Positions 12,998 through 26,230 of a stretch of 64,000 bases of DNA are shown in pieces. The stretch is from contig OY856187.1 in the NCBI GenBank assembly GCA_963693315.1, positions 424,754,429 through 424,818,428 on the forward strand. Direction: 5' to 3'. Position 1 is the stretch's first letter; every line of letters begins with the position of its first letter. The notes under the pieces were generated by a model that saw nothing but the letters and a program-made list of their open reading frames with translations, was not told where the DNA came from and searched no databases. The position numbers were made by a program, and so were the translations under genes. Source of the stretch: Diogma glabrata. Taxonomy: Eukaryota > Arthropoda > Insecta > Diptera > Cylindrotomidae.

Positions 12998-13310
12998 GGA
13001 TATAATGGCCAAACAACCTACCAGAGCTCTTGACATTCCTGGTCAAATTAGTAAATTACTTTATTTGATTTTGATAAACGATCTTTCGTTGGTACAATTT
13101 AAAGTATCAGAACCTTTAGGTAGTTCAGACCATAATTTGATTTCCACTCATTTAAATTTACAAGTTCCTACACAGTTTGAATCTAATTCTAGTCTTATTT
13201 GGGTTGCAGATTGGCAGGAGCTTAGAGATATAATTCAACCGGGTCGTGTAGAGCTAAGAGATTTACGGAGCGAAATTATTCCGAACTTATTTTATTTAGT
13301 GTGAAACATT
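12998..13310 (+). pseudogene. LINE endonuclease C-terminal fragment
   Basis: The frame contains LILINDLSLVQF followed by EPLGSSDHNLIS. This resembles the last conserved blocks of the apurinic-type endonuclease of CR1/Jockey LINEs, in which the SDH histidine is catalytic. It lies on the strand opposite to the reverse-transcriptase scrap at 12320-12640, so the two are either separate insertions or one element broken by inversion. Similarity fades after 13310. Confidence 0.6.
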
Positions 13311-14419
13311 TTTGCACGACGCATGCGTAGTGCATTTTGTGTTGAAATTTTGCCATTTTGACAAATCGTTATAAAGTGGCTACAAACCTGTATGTAATGA
13401 ATATTAGAAATAATAAATCTTTATGTGCAATAAAAAACAATTATTTTAAGTTTTCGAAATACAAACCACCTGATTTGAACTGTCATAATATTTCCAAACA
13501 AAGTTGAAATAATTGTTATTGAAGAAGCAATTTCAATAACCATGACTAGGAATTTATCTTTAAAAATATTGAAAACTTCATTTTGACCTAATAATTACCG
13601 ATAAAAACCCTAATATTTTAAAATATTTAGTTTGATTTATTTTTGTAACTAATATTTAAAAATATAAATTAATTTCTAATAATATAACAAATAAATTAAA
13701 CATAATAAATAAAACAAATAATTCATTCATAATTCAAGCCATTTTTTGTTTGTGTTATAGTTTACACGATTTACTCGAGCATACCGTTCAGAGTAAATTC
13801 GGCAACACCGTGTATTACACCAATCGAATTAAAAAATGAAGAACGTCAGTGTAAGTTTACACAGGTTTTATTTAAAAACGCAGTTTACAGGCTGAATTTA
13901 CACTACTCCAGACCGGTTAAATTAAAAAACAGACCCAATGCGTCCATTTTTTCGCCATTTTTTTAATGATACAATTTAAAAGACCAAAATTCAGAAATCA
14001 AAAAGTTTAAATATTTGAATTATGTGTAGAAAATAATACTAATTTTCCATAATCTTCTCAATATTATGAAAAATTAAATTAAAATATCGATAAATCGACA
14101 TGAAACAAGACAAATAAAATATATTAAAAATATATAATATTTTTTTTAAATGACTTAAATTAATTATTGAAAGAGCCTGTTTGTTTAGCGAGATTGTTTG
14201 TATTATATTCACCAAACAATTTATTTCACACATAATTTTATATTCAAATAACATTAAACTTATTCAATTCAATTAAACGCATGTAAATTATTTCCTAAAA
14301 TGTTAAATAAAACCAGCCATATTAGAATATATAAAAATATGTTTATTTTTCTATTCTTATATTTCTTGTTCTTTCTTTTATTTTGTTTATTTTTACTATC
14401 ATCAAACAAATTTTGTTAC
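13311..14419. other. A+T-rich non-coding stretch
   Basis: No gene recognised. A somewhat less A+T-rich patch at 13750-13920 has paired GTTTACA/TGTAAAC words but no convincing element ends. Confidence 0.45.
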
Positions 14420-14630
14420 TCTTCGTTTTTTAATATTACAGAAAAGGACGGAAAGAAATTTTTTTTAACGTCTATTTAACAACTTAAATGGGATTTTTCC
14501 AGTAAGTAGCCTATGTAGGAGCTATGTAGATGTTATTTTTGTATTCAAAATAAGTGATACTTAAATACTATAAATTCTAAATAGTAGAATCTGTAGGTTT
14601 TAAGGAGTAGTTGAATTTCGACTCGGGTAT
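14420..14630 (+). repeat. Dispersed 200-base repeat, copy 1
   Basis: Matches 57297-57496 in the same orientation with moderate divergence. Shared words include ATTTAACAACTT, ATGGGATTTTT, AAATAAGTGAT, AATCTGTAGGTTTTAA and AATTTCGACTCGGGTA. There is no coding capacity and there are no inverted ends. Family unknown. Confidence 0.7.
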
Positions 14631-14709
14631 CGAATTCGTTCAACAACAAATGTAAATCTTGCAGCAATTAATCAAAAACTCAAAACATAACGGTTTCATC
14701 GTTAAAAAT

Positions 14710-15685
<976 letters not shown>

Positions 15686-15701
15686 TTGATAATCATCATC
15701 A

Positions 15702-16270
15702 TTATAGTGTTCTGCTTGCGCAGCTCCCTGGTGTTTCCGCCAATGGTCTCTCTCCTGAGCCATCTCTTTCATTATTCCGTACTCTCCGTAACCCGTGTTT
15801 ATACTGTCCATCATTTTTCTCTTTCTTCTTCCCCTTTTTATTTCTCCCTCCACAGATCCTTCCAAAACATCTTTTAACAAACATTGCCTTCTTAGAGGTG
15901 TCCGATCCAATTCCTTTTCTTTCCTCTATTTTCTTTACTAGACTACGTTCCTCTCCCACTCTTCTTAAAACTTCTTTATTTCCCACCTTATCCACTTGAG
16001 CTTAAGAACTTTTCTCCAAATCCACAATTCAAAACTCTCTAGCTTAGTAATTTATTTCTTTGATAAGGTCAACGTTTCACATCCGTACAAGAGATCGCTC
16101 CACACAAAGCATTTTATCATTCTTTTCTTCAATACCATGTCTATTTTACTGTTCAACAGAATCCTCTTTGCTCTGGAAGCCTGCTTTGCCATACCAATCC
16201 TTGCTTTAATTTCTAATATTCCACTCCAGTTTTCTGTCACTTCAGTTCCCAGATATTTGTATCTTTCCAC
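15702..16270 (-). pseudogene. RTE-like LINE C-terminal region
   Basis: Readable blocks are RYKYLGTEVTE, IKARIGMAKQASRAK, LYGCETLTL, then KVGNKEVLRRVGEERSLVKK and EGEIKRGRRKRKMMDSI near 15780-15995. This is the usual order after the reverse transcriptase in RTE-type LINEs. The blocks lie in overlapping frames, so at least one frameshift is present. Confidence 0.7.
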
Positions 16271-17616
16271 CTGTTCGAGCCTTTCTTCACATACAATGAT
16301 GTTCCTATTTTCATTACCTTTGACTTTCGCACATTAATTCTAAGCCCATACACACTTTCCATATCCTTTAGATGTTTCAACATTCTGTTCAGTTCCTCTT
16401 CACTTTCTGCAAAGATCACCATGTTATCTGCGGATCGAACGCTTGCAACTTCTCTTCCTCCTATACTCCCTCCTTTATCGCTCCTTCAGCATTCCTGCAC
16501 CATTTCGTCCATGTAAATGTTAAAAAGAGTCGGAGATAAACAACATCCTTGTTTTACTCCTTTTCAAATCTCAAATAAGCCAGTAATGCTGGTGCCAACC
16601 CGTAAAACTACTCTCTGGTTCATATACATTTTACAGCTTGCTTATTAACCTCCTTTCTCTCCAGTCAACTTCTTTCTCTCTCTCTGTCCCTTTCTGTATA
16701 TCGCTCCACAATGGACCTTATGACTCCCAATGCATTCCTTGTACCAATGCCGTTTCTAAAACCGAACTGCTCCTCGTTCACGCTCTCCTTCATCACTCCT
16801 GTCATACGCCTATTTATTACTCTCAGCAAGATTTTAGCAGCATGTACACCTAGGCTGATGGTTGTGTTTTTCACACTTCCTCGTTCCTGTTTTCTTAGCC
16901 AGAGGTATCATTCCGAATCTCAAGAAGTCCTCAAGCCACTCCCCCACTTTTATATATCTCGTTGCGCATGGATGTTAACTCTCTCATGCCTTCCTCCTGC
17001 AGACACCTCAATACTTCCACTGGTATCTCATCAATTCCTGCTGCCTTGCCACTTTTCATATCTTTCATGGCTGCTCTCACCTCAACCAGTATAATACTTG
17101 GGCCGATGTTATCTCTTGGTACTTCCTCTTCTCACTCTACGTTTAGAACCATAGGTTTTTCCTTTGCCTTATAGAGCTCATATATTCTTTCTATCTTTGC
17201 AGAATAAGATTTTCTTCTTCCAGAATTACACCCTCCTGACTCTACACTTCTTTACATTTTACTCTGTTCCTGTCTTTGGTCGTTGTTAATTTTCTTACTT
17301 TGTTATATACCAGATCATGCTTTCCAGATTTAACCATTTCTTCAATTTCTCTGTCAGTTTCCTTTTTCAATTCTGTGTTCATTCTTCTATACTTTATTCG
17401 TCCTTCTTCAGTTTTTAACTTTTTAAAATTTCGTCTTTCCTCCATTTTATTTATCATACCCTGTGTAATCCACGATTTCTTTGGTCGAACTCCTTTCTTG
17501 TATCCTACACTATTTTCACCCACTGTTTTTATACTTTGCTTTATTCTTCTCCATCTCGTCTCACTATACCCTATTATAGTTGTTTTCAAAACTCTCATTT
17601 CACTTTCCATATCCAA
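16240..17616 (-). pseudogene. RTE-like LINE linker and reverse transcriptase core
   Basis: The linker (17242-17616) carries RPKKSWITQGMINKMEERR. The reverse-transcriptase blocks follow: NEEQFGFRNGIGTRNAL (about 16700-16800), GVKQGCCLSPTLFNIYMD (about 16503-16561) and the catalytic box region at about 16410-16430. In that region the expected aspartate pair is changed: SADN is read where FADD/YADD would stand. At least two frame changes separate these blocks. The domain would copy the element's RNA at the nicked target site, but the lost aspartate alone would inactivate it. Confidence 0.7.
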
Positions 17617-17618
17617 AC

Positions 17619-18450
17619 CTATTTTCTCACATCCAGAGACTTTAATCTCTTTAAATCGCAGTTCTTGATTTTTGCTGCTTTCTTTAATCTTTCAAGTTTT
17701 ATTTCCAAAACAGCTAGTAGGAGCACATGATCACTGTGTATATCTGCACCAGGTAAGGTCTCTGCCTTCTTCATTCCATTCCTATATCGCTCGTCAATCA
17801 TTATAAAATCTATTTGTTTTCTATAGAGATCACGATGTGACTTCCAAGTATACAACCTTCGTTTATGATGCTTAAACCACGTGTTGGTAACTATTGACTT
17901 CTTTTCTTTACAAAATTCAATCATTCTATCTCTTGCATTTCTCAAACCCAGACCAGATTTTTCAACCACTCCCTCTACCTCTTCTGCCCCCACACTTGCG
18001 TTCCAGTCCTCCATCACAACGTGCCAGTAATCCTTCTTTTCCTCTTTCAGAATCTCTTCAATCCAGTCATAAATCTTTTCTACCTCTTCGTCATCATAGT
18101 CACTTGTAGGCATGTACACTTGAATGACTAGAATACTCTTCAGAGCGCCGTTTATTTTTAATACTATATTTCTATCATAGTCATATATTACCTTACTAAT
18201 ACAAGTCTTTAATCTGTTATTTACAATAAAACCCAATCCGTTCTTTCCTCGCTTTCCTCCACTGAATTAGAACACAGCGTCTTCCATATGTTCCTCACCT
18301 AGCCCTGCCCATCTCACTTCACTAATTCCAACTATAATCCATGTTATTCTTAATCATTTCCCTTCTCAAGTTTTCTAGCTTTTCTTCCTTAAGCATACTT
18401 CTCACATTCCACGTTCCAAACCTAACTTTGTTATTACTTCTCCTCTCCTC
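17619..18450 (-). pseudogene. RTE-like LINE endonuclease domain
   Basis: The N-terminal motif FGTWNVRSMLKEEKLENLRR followed by the ISEVRW block is readable at about 18430-18310 in broken frames. The longest frame (17619-18236, about 205 residues) continues the apurinic/apyrimidinic-type endonuclease. It has VYMPTSDYDDEEV, a decayed metal-binding block (VVMEDWNASVG, where GD(F/W)N is usual), RLYTWKSHRD, QIDFIM and the terminal GADIHSDHVLLLA block carrying the SDH histidine. The family nicks target DNA to prime reverse transcription. The substitution in the GDWN block and the broken upstream frame argue against activity. Confidence 0.75.
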
Positions 18451-18800
18451 CTCACGTAAAATCTTTGTACACTGTTCCCCCCGACAATCCGATTCCAGTA
18501 TTGTATTTAGTATTCAAAAAACTTATGCTACCTACACCTTTTCTTGTAACACCTTTTATGTCTTTAATGGAGTGGTTTTCCGTTGCCTTCCCCATCCTGA
18601 TGCCGTTTGTCTCGAAGGACTCATCCGCCTTTGGGGCAGGACAACTGAGTGCCCCGTTATATCTTTTGGGTTCATCCGCCCTCCTAGGAGGCCGTTGACC
18701 CTTGAAAGAAAGTTTGACTTCTTATTCAGGAAGTCGCTCGTTCGTAAGTTCCTCGTTGGTAAGAACAAGGTATACCACATGAAGGTTCGAGGTTGACATT

Positions 18801-19636
18801 CATTTTAGAAGGTAACACTTATTTATTTAAATTTTTAATTTTGAAAAATAAAATAAATAAATAAATAATTTCCTAATGAAAATAAAACTCAACCGAAAAT
18901 TTTGACAGCTAGCCTACTATCATCTGATAAATTACCCTTGTTGTTGATAATAACCGGACTAAAATTGTGATTCGTAGGATAGCAAAGTAGAATACTAGAA
19001 TACAGTTTAACATTCCATTAATACCTACATTAAACCAGCCTCACTTCTTTTAATTGATTTAAATAAATGATTCCATATTAGATTATTAGAATACAAGATT
19101 TCCTTTTTGTCAATTTTCTCCTCAATAGTCCTATAACTTACATTCTAGAAAAATAAACATATTCATCCATTCTTGTCGTTTTCTTTGTCTGATACCAATT
19201 TTACAACTTTATCTTCAAGTTAATGTGTGTGCATAAAACCAGATCACTTAGAAGAACTAAAATTAATTTTTTTACTATACTAATAAAGAGAATTTTGTGC
19301 CGTTCGTTTCAATTCAAAAGAAAGGAGAGAATTAATAATTCCTTCCGTTCGATAACATAAACTTAATTCAAATTTTTTACTTAAAAGAAAAAATAATTTA
19401 ATTTTATCGTGATTTGTGACAGTCGACAATTTGTTATTTTTTCTTATTAGTTAAAAGTTGAAATTCAACTGTTTCATGTAATTAATCGTAATTATTGTAA
19501 GAAAGATATAATCGGTTAATGAAAACATAGTGTGAATTGTGTAGGTATATTGAATAAAATTATTGATTATGTTGTTGGACAAATTGATTTATGTTAAACA
19601 ATTTTTTTATGTTTGAGGTGTGGGATTCAAAAATCG
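18801..19636. other. A+T-rich non-coding stretch
   Basis: No gene or repeat recognised before the assembly gap. Confidence 0.45.
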
Positions 19637-19836
19637 NNNNNNNNNNNNNNNNNNNNNNNNNNNNNNNNNNNNNNNNNNNNNNNNNNNNNNNNNNNNNNNN
19701 NNNNNNNNNNNNNNNNNNNNNNNNNNNNNNNNNNNNNNNNNNNNNNNNNNNNNNNNNNNNNNNNNNNNNNNNNNNNNNNNNNNNNNNNNNNNNNNNNNNN
19801 NNNNNNNNNNNNNNNNNNNNNNNNNNNNNNNNNNNN
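19637..19836. other. Assembly gap (200 Ns)
   Basis: Exactly 200 unknown bases, probably a placeholder length. It cuts into a MITE-4 copy whose other end should lie inside the gap: the intact copy at 36773-37220 has about 280 further bases before its far terminus. All open frames across it are meaningless. Confidence 0.98.
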
Positions 19837-20001
19837 TAACACTTTATATTTTAAATAAGCCTCATTTACTTGTTAGGAAAATGTTATCGTGTAGTTGTCC
19901 CAATCACAGTGAAATTGTTTGCACATAATTTTTCTTTGCATGAATAATCAACTGCCAACTTCGAGATGAGGTTGTCATGAACTTCAATTTTTTTTTCAGT
20001 G
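19837..20001 (-). mobile_element. MITE-4, copy cut by the assembly gap
   Basis: Reverse-complement match to 36773-36945. Shared landmarks are AACACTTTATATTTTAAATA, TTGTCCCAATCACAGTGAAA and TTCGAGATGAGGTTGTCATG. Both copies lose similarity exactly outside the terminal CACTG, which supports a true element end at 20001. Confidence 0.75.
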
Positions 20002-20712
20002 TAGAGCGAGAGCTAAGTGTATCGTATTTAAAATAGTCAAATTCGTAAATTCATATTTTTATTCTCTTCCATTTAATTATATCAGCTTTATTTGTATGTT
20101 TTTTCGTTAATAATAGTATGATTATTGTATTGTTTTCTAACCTATAGCCTAATGAACTTAACCTATTGTCTAATGAAAATTTTCTTAAAAAATTATCATT
20201 ATTCAATTGCTATGATTCCAATTGGTCAAATTGTTTTGGTTTCATTAAAATTATTTTCAAATTATACTCACAATTGCTTTGATAAGTTTTGTTCAAAAAT
20301 CAAATATTAAGTTAAATTCTCTTATTTCGTTTAGTTGAACTTGGTTGATTGTATGAGATGGGCGTTTTTTATCATCAGGGTTTTTTAATAAGACATTTGA
20401 TTTATCAATTAAAAAAATAAAGATTTATTGTTTTAATTGAAGAAAATGTTTTTTTAATTAAAACCACCATAGCTAAAGGATTATAATTTGAAGAAACTTA
20501 ACCGATAAAGTGTCAAGTGCTCTTTGTACTGCGGAGGGTGTTAGTCAATTGCTTTTAGTTACTTTGTTTATTCATATTGCTCTTTGTGTTAAACTTTTTC
20601 TTATTGTTAGTGTTTAAATATTTAATTGTCGAGCTACTGTTTATATTATCGGTATCTTTTTTTGATTTCTCTATTCTGATCGTTTTTCGTTTCAGTCTAC
20701 AGTATATTAGCA
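20002..20712. other. A+T-rich non-coding stretch
   Basis: No gene recognised. The right part may include the decayed leader of LINE-gamma. Confidence 0.4.
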
Positions 20713-21272
20713 TGTCTTCTAATGTTATTCTCACAAACGTGGTATTGAAATCCGCTCAGACTGGAGGGGAAATTCTTCTCAATTTTTGTCATTTTAATGC
20801 CCAAAGCTTATTAGCAGAGCAGTAGTAAGATGGATGAAATTCTTGATATTTTTAAAAACACTTCTTTTCATATAACTGGTGTCACGGAATTGTGCCTGAA
20901 GGAACGAAGCTTCTCTTTGGTGTTGTTTATAACCAAGACGCCAACAAAGTTGATAACTCAAGGGTATTGCACGAAATTTTCAATCAAGTGCTACCTAAAT
21001 ATTCCGATATTATAATTGTTGGGGACTTCAATACAAATTTACTGGCAAATAATAGTTTTTCCATAAACTTCACAAACTTCCTAAGCGAATATGGTCTCTT
21101 TAATGTTATTATTGAGCCAACACATTTTTTGACATCACCAACTCTACTCGATTTAGTAGTTACCAACCATCTAGAAGATGTTGTGTTCTTTAATCAAGTT
21201 AGTGTTCCTGGCATTTCTAAGCATGATCTCATATTTGGAACTTATAACACTATAATACGGAACATAACATGA
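20713..21272 (+). pseudogene. LINE-gamma endonuclease domain
   Basis: Broken frames carry ILLNFCHFNAQSLLAE (N-terminal block), then 20892-21272 with LLFGVVYNQDAN, DIIIVGDFNTNLL (the metal-binding GDFN block), LLDLVVTNH and VSVPGISKHDLIFGTY (the terminal catalytic SDH-type block, here SKHD). Two stop codons at 20824-20826 and frame changes split the domain. It belongs to the apurinic-type endonucleases of CR1/Jockey LINEs. Confidence 0.75.
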
Positions 21273-22340
21273 GGAATGTTACTTCCTACAGAGATTATGC
21301 TAATATTGATATTAATGCATTAGATGGCTTTTTCCATGGCCATAAATGGAGTGATTTTTATAACCTAGTTAGTTCTAATGATTTGCTCTAGTATTTTAAC
21401 AACTTTGTCATGTTTGCGTATGAGAAACCTTCGTAAAATAAACCTTCGCTACAAAAAAAAAACCGTTTATGGATTTTGAATAGAAGTCATTAAGCTATGC
21501 AGTATACAAAAGCCTTCGAAATGCAACTACCAACATGAAAAAAGCGCCAAAAAAGAATTTATGCATATACATATCTTTAAGCGATTTGAATCAAAAGGAC
21601 TATGGAAAAACCTGCGGGAGCATCGGTGTGAATGCAAAAGAAAAGCAACAAATAAACATCTCCTCTAATCAAATCAATGATGGTTTTATACAGCAGACCG
21701 TTCCTGATGCGGTAAACGAACCTCAAGATGTAAGAAGTCCTATGTTAGTTGAGGATGTAAACAGTATAGATACTAAATTCTCGTTTCGTAACGTTTCACC
21801 ATCTGAGGTAGATTTTTCAATTTTATCTATAAACTACATCTCTGTGGTCTTCGATGAAATACCAATCAAGTTTATTAAAATTATTTTGCCTCATCCTGTT
21901 GGCGAATAAAATTACACATATTTTCAATTTCATAATCACTACACTCAAAAAAAATTCTACCCGAATTCATTGTAAAAACTACAAAAATCTTTGTAGTTTT
22001 CCAGCTTATGCATATTATATTATCATCAGTTTCTATGGCATTTGAAAAAATCTTACAAACTCAAATCCAAGAATATTTATCTAAGAATCACAACATTTTG
22101 TTACGGAAACTATCTAACTTTGGGTTTTCTTATACTTCCATAAAATTGCTTCATTCATACTTAAAAGGAAGAGTTCAACGGGTTATTTGTAATTGGAATT
22201 GTCTCCGATGAGCGTTATCGGACATCTGGTGTGCCTCAGGGATCAATTTTAGGACTGCTACTTTTTGTATTATTTATTAACGATCTACCCAGTGTATTGA
22301 AGTTTTGTAAGATTATAATGTTCATTATTTTCTCGAACTT
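21273..22340 (+). pseudogene. LINE-gamma linker and reverse transcriptase fragment
   Basis: The linker reads SYRDYANIDINALDGFFHGH, then HKWSDFYNLV. The pre-RT zone (21535-21909) has GSIGVNAKEKQQIN and VSPSEVDFSILSI. RT pieces at 22010-22300 read LLRKLSNFGFSYTSIKLLHS, then YLKGRVQRV, then GVPQGSILGLLLFVLFINDL, where box B of the RT domain keeps its Gln. The segment carrying the catalytic aspartates is gone: the FB1 copy begins right after box B. Several stops and frameshifts are present. Confidence 0.7.
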
Positions 22341-23065
22341 CAGTGGTTAAAATTTTTTGAAGATAAAAATTCGAAAAAATAATGAACAATTAGAATTTTA
22401 ATCGGACTAAAAATCTTTAAAATTAAATATCTCAAGAACACGAATTAACGCCTCTTTGTAAATTTGATATATTTTAAAGTAAGGTTAGAGTTATATTTAA
22501 AAAAAAAAAGTTAAAATTTAAATGATTTTAAAATTTTTCGTTAATGACAGTTGTTTGAAAAAAGGAAGAAAAATTCAAATTTCAGTCGTACTAAAAATCT
22601 TTAAAATTAAATATCTCAAGAACAAAAATTAACGCCTCTGAGTTAATTTGATATATTTTAGAGTAAGAATAAAACTATTTTCAGAAAAAAATTTAATTAA
22701 ATTCCAATTGATCTTCGACCCTAGCGCCATCTTTAAAAAAGTTTTTTTAATATTTTTATTTAAAAATTAATTATAAAAACAATTAATTAATTTTTTTTCA
22801 AAGGACTAACTAATCATCTATGAAACAAAAAAGTTTGCTGAAATCGGTATAGCCGTTCTTGAGCAATTTAATTTCAAAGTTACATCGGATTGGCAGAATT
22901 TTTATTTTTCATGCATAGGGTGCCCCCTATGCCCAAACTAAGCACTTTAAAAAAATTTTAAAATAAGTTCTATTTTTTATTTTATTCATACTACTTATAT
23001 GCCAAGTTTCAGGAAAATCAAAAATTGTCAAGTTTTCACAACTCTGTCTAGAACACGTTTTTCAT
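22341..23065 (+). mobile_element. Foldback element FB1, left-truncated copy
   Basis: Matches 7170-7903 in the same orientation, including both 184-base internal repeats and the whole right arm (TAGCGCCATCTTT, CAAGTTTCAGGAAAATC, CACAACTCTGTCTAGAAC). The left arm is missing, so it no longer folds back. It interrupts LINE-gamma directly after RT box B. Confidence 0.8.
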
Positions 23066-23504
23066 TCTAAATACTTTTTTATTTAAATTTGTACTTTATC
23101 CTATGATTAAGATTTACATAATGTCCGGCCAAACAAATATGGTCCAGTATAAATAGTAATTGACTCTTCAGTGTTTTGTTTCTCTTCTCTTGTTTCTTTC
23201 TCGTTTAAAAATTATACATTTAAACTTCTATATATCATCTGATCAAACAACTTTTATAAAACTTAATAAAATGGAACAGCTTTATTACATCTACATGTAA
23301 TACACCCAAACAGCATTATTAATTAGTATTGAGGGCAATGAACTAAAATTAAACGTTAAAATATCATTGACCAACTTGTAGCATACATAAAAACTTTTAT
23401 ATCCTTTCCTTCTAAAAAAAAGCCCGAATTGAAACAAATTGGCAAATTATCAGCGAAAATCTTTATATTTGAATATTGATATTTTTAGAGAAATATTCGA
23501 AATA
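23066..23504. other. Non-coding stretch between the FB1 copy and the LINE-gamma C-terminus
   Basis: No coding blocks are readable; it probably contains decayed LINE-gamma sequence. TATAAATA at 23148 followed by TCAGTG at 23168 looks like a TATA/initiator pair, but the spacing is short and nothing downstream is a gene. Confidence 0.35.
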
Positions 23505-23878
23505 GTCAATCGTTACAGTACTGTGCCCCAGTTTTGGCAGACTTAATACTTCAGTACTAATATAGCTTCAATTAGCATTAAACTCTTGTGCCAGATACGT
23601 ATATAACGTCAAAAGATTCGCATCCATTTCTTATTATACCAATAAATTACTTGGCTTTACATTGAAAAACGTTTTGAACTACGGCGCGTGTGTTGCTTTG
23701 CATAAAATAATACTGACTAGGTCACCAAACTACTCATTTGAAAAAGTAAACCTTGGTAATAGCGCTCATCGAAGACAGTTTGTTCTATACCTCGCAACCG
23801 CAGTAATGTTAGAAATGCCTCGTTCTTTGTTAGCAGTGTTAAGATTTACAACACTATAAATATTGATATCAGATCCTA
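23505..23878 (+). pseudogene. LINE-gamma RT C-terminal region
   Basis: Reads LQYCAPVLADL, LNSCARYVYNVKRFASISYY, TNKLLGFTLKNVLNYGACVA, LHKIILTRSPNYSFEKVNLG. This is the thumb and C-terminal region typical of CR1/Jockey-like LINE polymerases (compare YC.P, CARY.Y). One frame change lies near 23545. The frame is cut at 23878 by FB2. Confidence 0.7.
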
Positions 23879-26230
23879 GACCGGGAGGCAGCGTTGCAAA
23901 TGAAAAAGTCATTTGATGCCGGTTGATTTTTATTTATTTTAATTAATTAACTCCAGCTGATGATAAATTTGGCGGTCAGCTGCTAAAGTAGTGGGGGGTG
24001 TGGTTGTGGGAGACTTTTAAACTGGTAAAAAAAACGAATTCCAAAAGTAATTTGATGCCACTTCAAAATTTGTATGATGCATGTTTACACCATAACAATT
24101 GAAAAAAAAGTCGTCAGCTGATTGGCGGATGGGGGATTATACGTCAGCTCCTCGTATACATCAGTATACAAATGCAATATAGTCAAGACCTTTCTGCATA
24201 GGATCTTGATGAAACTTTGGCAAATGATCCAGGTTCACTTGAAAATGGAAAATCTGAATTAATTTTAAATTTGGACAAAATGGCGGGGGGTCTCCCGAAC
24301 ACTTCTAAGTTTAAATCTTCAATAACTTCTAATCCCGACTTATGATCTTATGGAAACTTGGTATATAAATTTTTAATACTGTTTCTAATATTTTTGCATA
24401 CTAACTTCCGGTTTAACACTTCCGGTTAAAAAGTTTTTTTTCCAGGTATTTATCCCTACTGTAGCCTACAATTACCGATCGATTTTCATGAAACGTTGGT
24501 AAACGCTTTCAAGTAACATGAAAAACATTTTGTTAGCTTTGGGAGTACATTGGATAAAGGGTTGGGGGGCCCACCATACAACAGATGGTTTTTTCCACAA
24601 TGTTTTTATGTTTGTTGGGAGCATAAAACATTCGTTCGGGAATGAATTTTGACGACACTTTGCAAAAAGATGCAAATATGTATGGCAAGAAACTGATTAG
24701 TTTTTGAGCGATAGTGAACCAAGTTGTGAGGGGTCAAACAAACACCTGTTTTTTTAAAGCTTAATAACATCTGCCTGATAATCGAATTGGATGAAACTTG
24801 GTATATAAACATTTGGTACGGTTCACAAAAGTTCTGCATCCCAACTTCCGGTTTTTCATTTCCGGTAAAAATGTTTGGTACTCCCAGCAAACATTGCAAA
24901 AATGGTGACACAATAAGCAGGTGTTTGGGAGGCCCTCCATCACTTATCTCAATATTGTCCAAAAACTAATCAGTTTTTTGTCATTTAAGTCTCCATATTT
25001 TTTCAAAGTGTCACTAAAATTGATTAATGAATGAAGTCTGTATGCTCCCAACAAACTTTAAAAACCAAGTGCGAAAATTCAGCAGTTGTATGGTAGACCC
25101 CCCCGCCACTTTGATCAATGTGTCCCAAAAGATGATAACTATTTTTCACTAATTGAAACTTTTTCCATAAGTTTCATCATAATCACTTCATTATTGTATG
25201 CACTGAAAAAACTTCAAAAAATTACAAACCAAAATTTTTTACCGGAAATGAAAAGCCGGAAGTTGGGATGCAGAACTGTTGTGAACCGTACCAAATGTTT
25301 ATGTACCAAGTTTCATCCAATTCGATTATCAGGTGCAGATGTTATTAAGCTTTAAAAAAACAGGTATTTGGGGGACCCCCACCACTTTGTTCACTATCGC
25401 TAAAAAACTAATCAGTTTCTTGCCATACATATTTGCATCTTTTTCCAAAGTGTCGTCAAAATTCATTCCCGAACGAATGTTTTATGCTCCCAACAAACAT
25501 AAAAAACATTGTGGAAAAAACCATCTGTTGTATGGTGGACCCCCCAACCCTTTATCCAATTTACTCCAAAAGCTAACAAAATGTTTTTCATGTTACTTGA
25601 AAGCGTTTACCAACGTTTCATGAAAATCGATCGGTAATTGTAGGCTACAGTAGGGATAAATACCTGGAAAAAAAACTTTTTAACCGGAACTGTCAAACCG
25701 GAAGTTGGTACGCAGAAATATTGGAAACACTACTAAAAATTTATTTACCAAGTTTCCATAAGATCATAAGTCGGGATTAGAAGTTATTGAAGATTTAAAC
25801 TTAGAGGTGTTCGGGAGACCCCCCGCCATTTTGTCCAAATTTAAAATTAATTCAGATTTTCCATTTTCAAGTAATCCTGGATCATTTGCCAAAGTTTCAT
25901 CAAGATCCTATGCAGAAAGGTCTTGACTATATTGCATTTTTATACTGATGTATACGAGGAGCTGACGTATAATCCCCCATCCGCCAATCAGCTGACGACT
26001 TTTTTTTGAATTGCTATGGTGTAAACATGCATCATACAAATTTTGAAGCGGCATCAAATTACTTTTGGAATTCGTTTTTTTTACCAGTTTAAAAGTCTCC
26101 CACAACCACACCCCCCGCAAGTCTGACGGCTGACGCATATTTTCTACATCACATATAATTAATCTATCTATAAAAATTAAATTCAATCGGCATCAAATCA
26201 CTAACCAAAATGCAACGCTGCCTCCCGGTC
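23879..26230. mobile_element. Foldback element FB2, complete 2.35-kb palindrome
   Basis: The ends read GACCGGGAGGCAGCGTTGCA and its reverse complement, with TA on each side (23877-23878 and 26231-26232), a duplication typical of Tc1/mariner-type targeting. The arms are about 1.1 kb. In the inner 700 bases of each arm I see only scattered differences, roughly 95% identity by eye. The centre (about 24960-25200) is a divergent spacer. No transposase is encoded. The arms contain paired CCGGAAGT-type sites and AAAATGGCGGG. A truncated relative is at 7925-8690. Likely a non-autonomous foldback mobilised in trans. Confidence 0.85.

Larger units (their letters stand above)
15686..18800 (-). mobile_element. 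RTE-like LINE, near full length, multiply broken
   Basis: Read on the minus strand, the element runs from a leader at about 18800 (with CAGGATGGGGAAGGCAACGG) through endonuclease, linker, reverse transcriptase and C-terminal region. It ends near 15686 in an ATGATGATGATT-type short-repeat tail, as RTE elements typically do. Its base composition is clearly richer in G+C than the flanks. Frame changes between about 15700 and 18450 and a decayed catalytic box show that it is inactive. It probably inserted long ago; I found no clear target duplication. Confidence 0.8.

Noticed and set aside
19591..19928. Open frames spanning the N gap
   Set aside because: The residues are undefined; no evidence of a gene on either side.
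23148..23173. TATAAATA followed by TCAGTG as an insect core promoter
   Set aside because: The distance is shorter than usual and no open frame or exon follows, only LINE and foldback sequence.
24472..25623. Short frames such as those with KFHPIRLSG and NTCLLCHHF
   Set aside because: They lie in both arms of palindrome FB2 and recur in each arm; translated repeat, no protein family.
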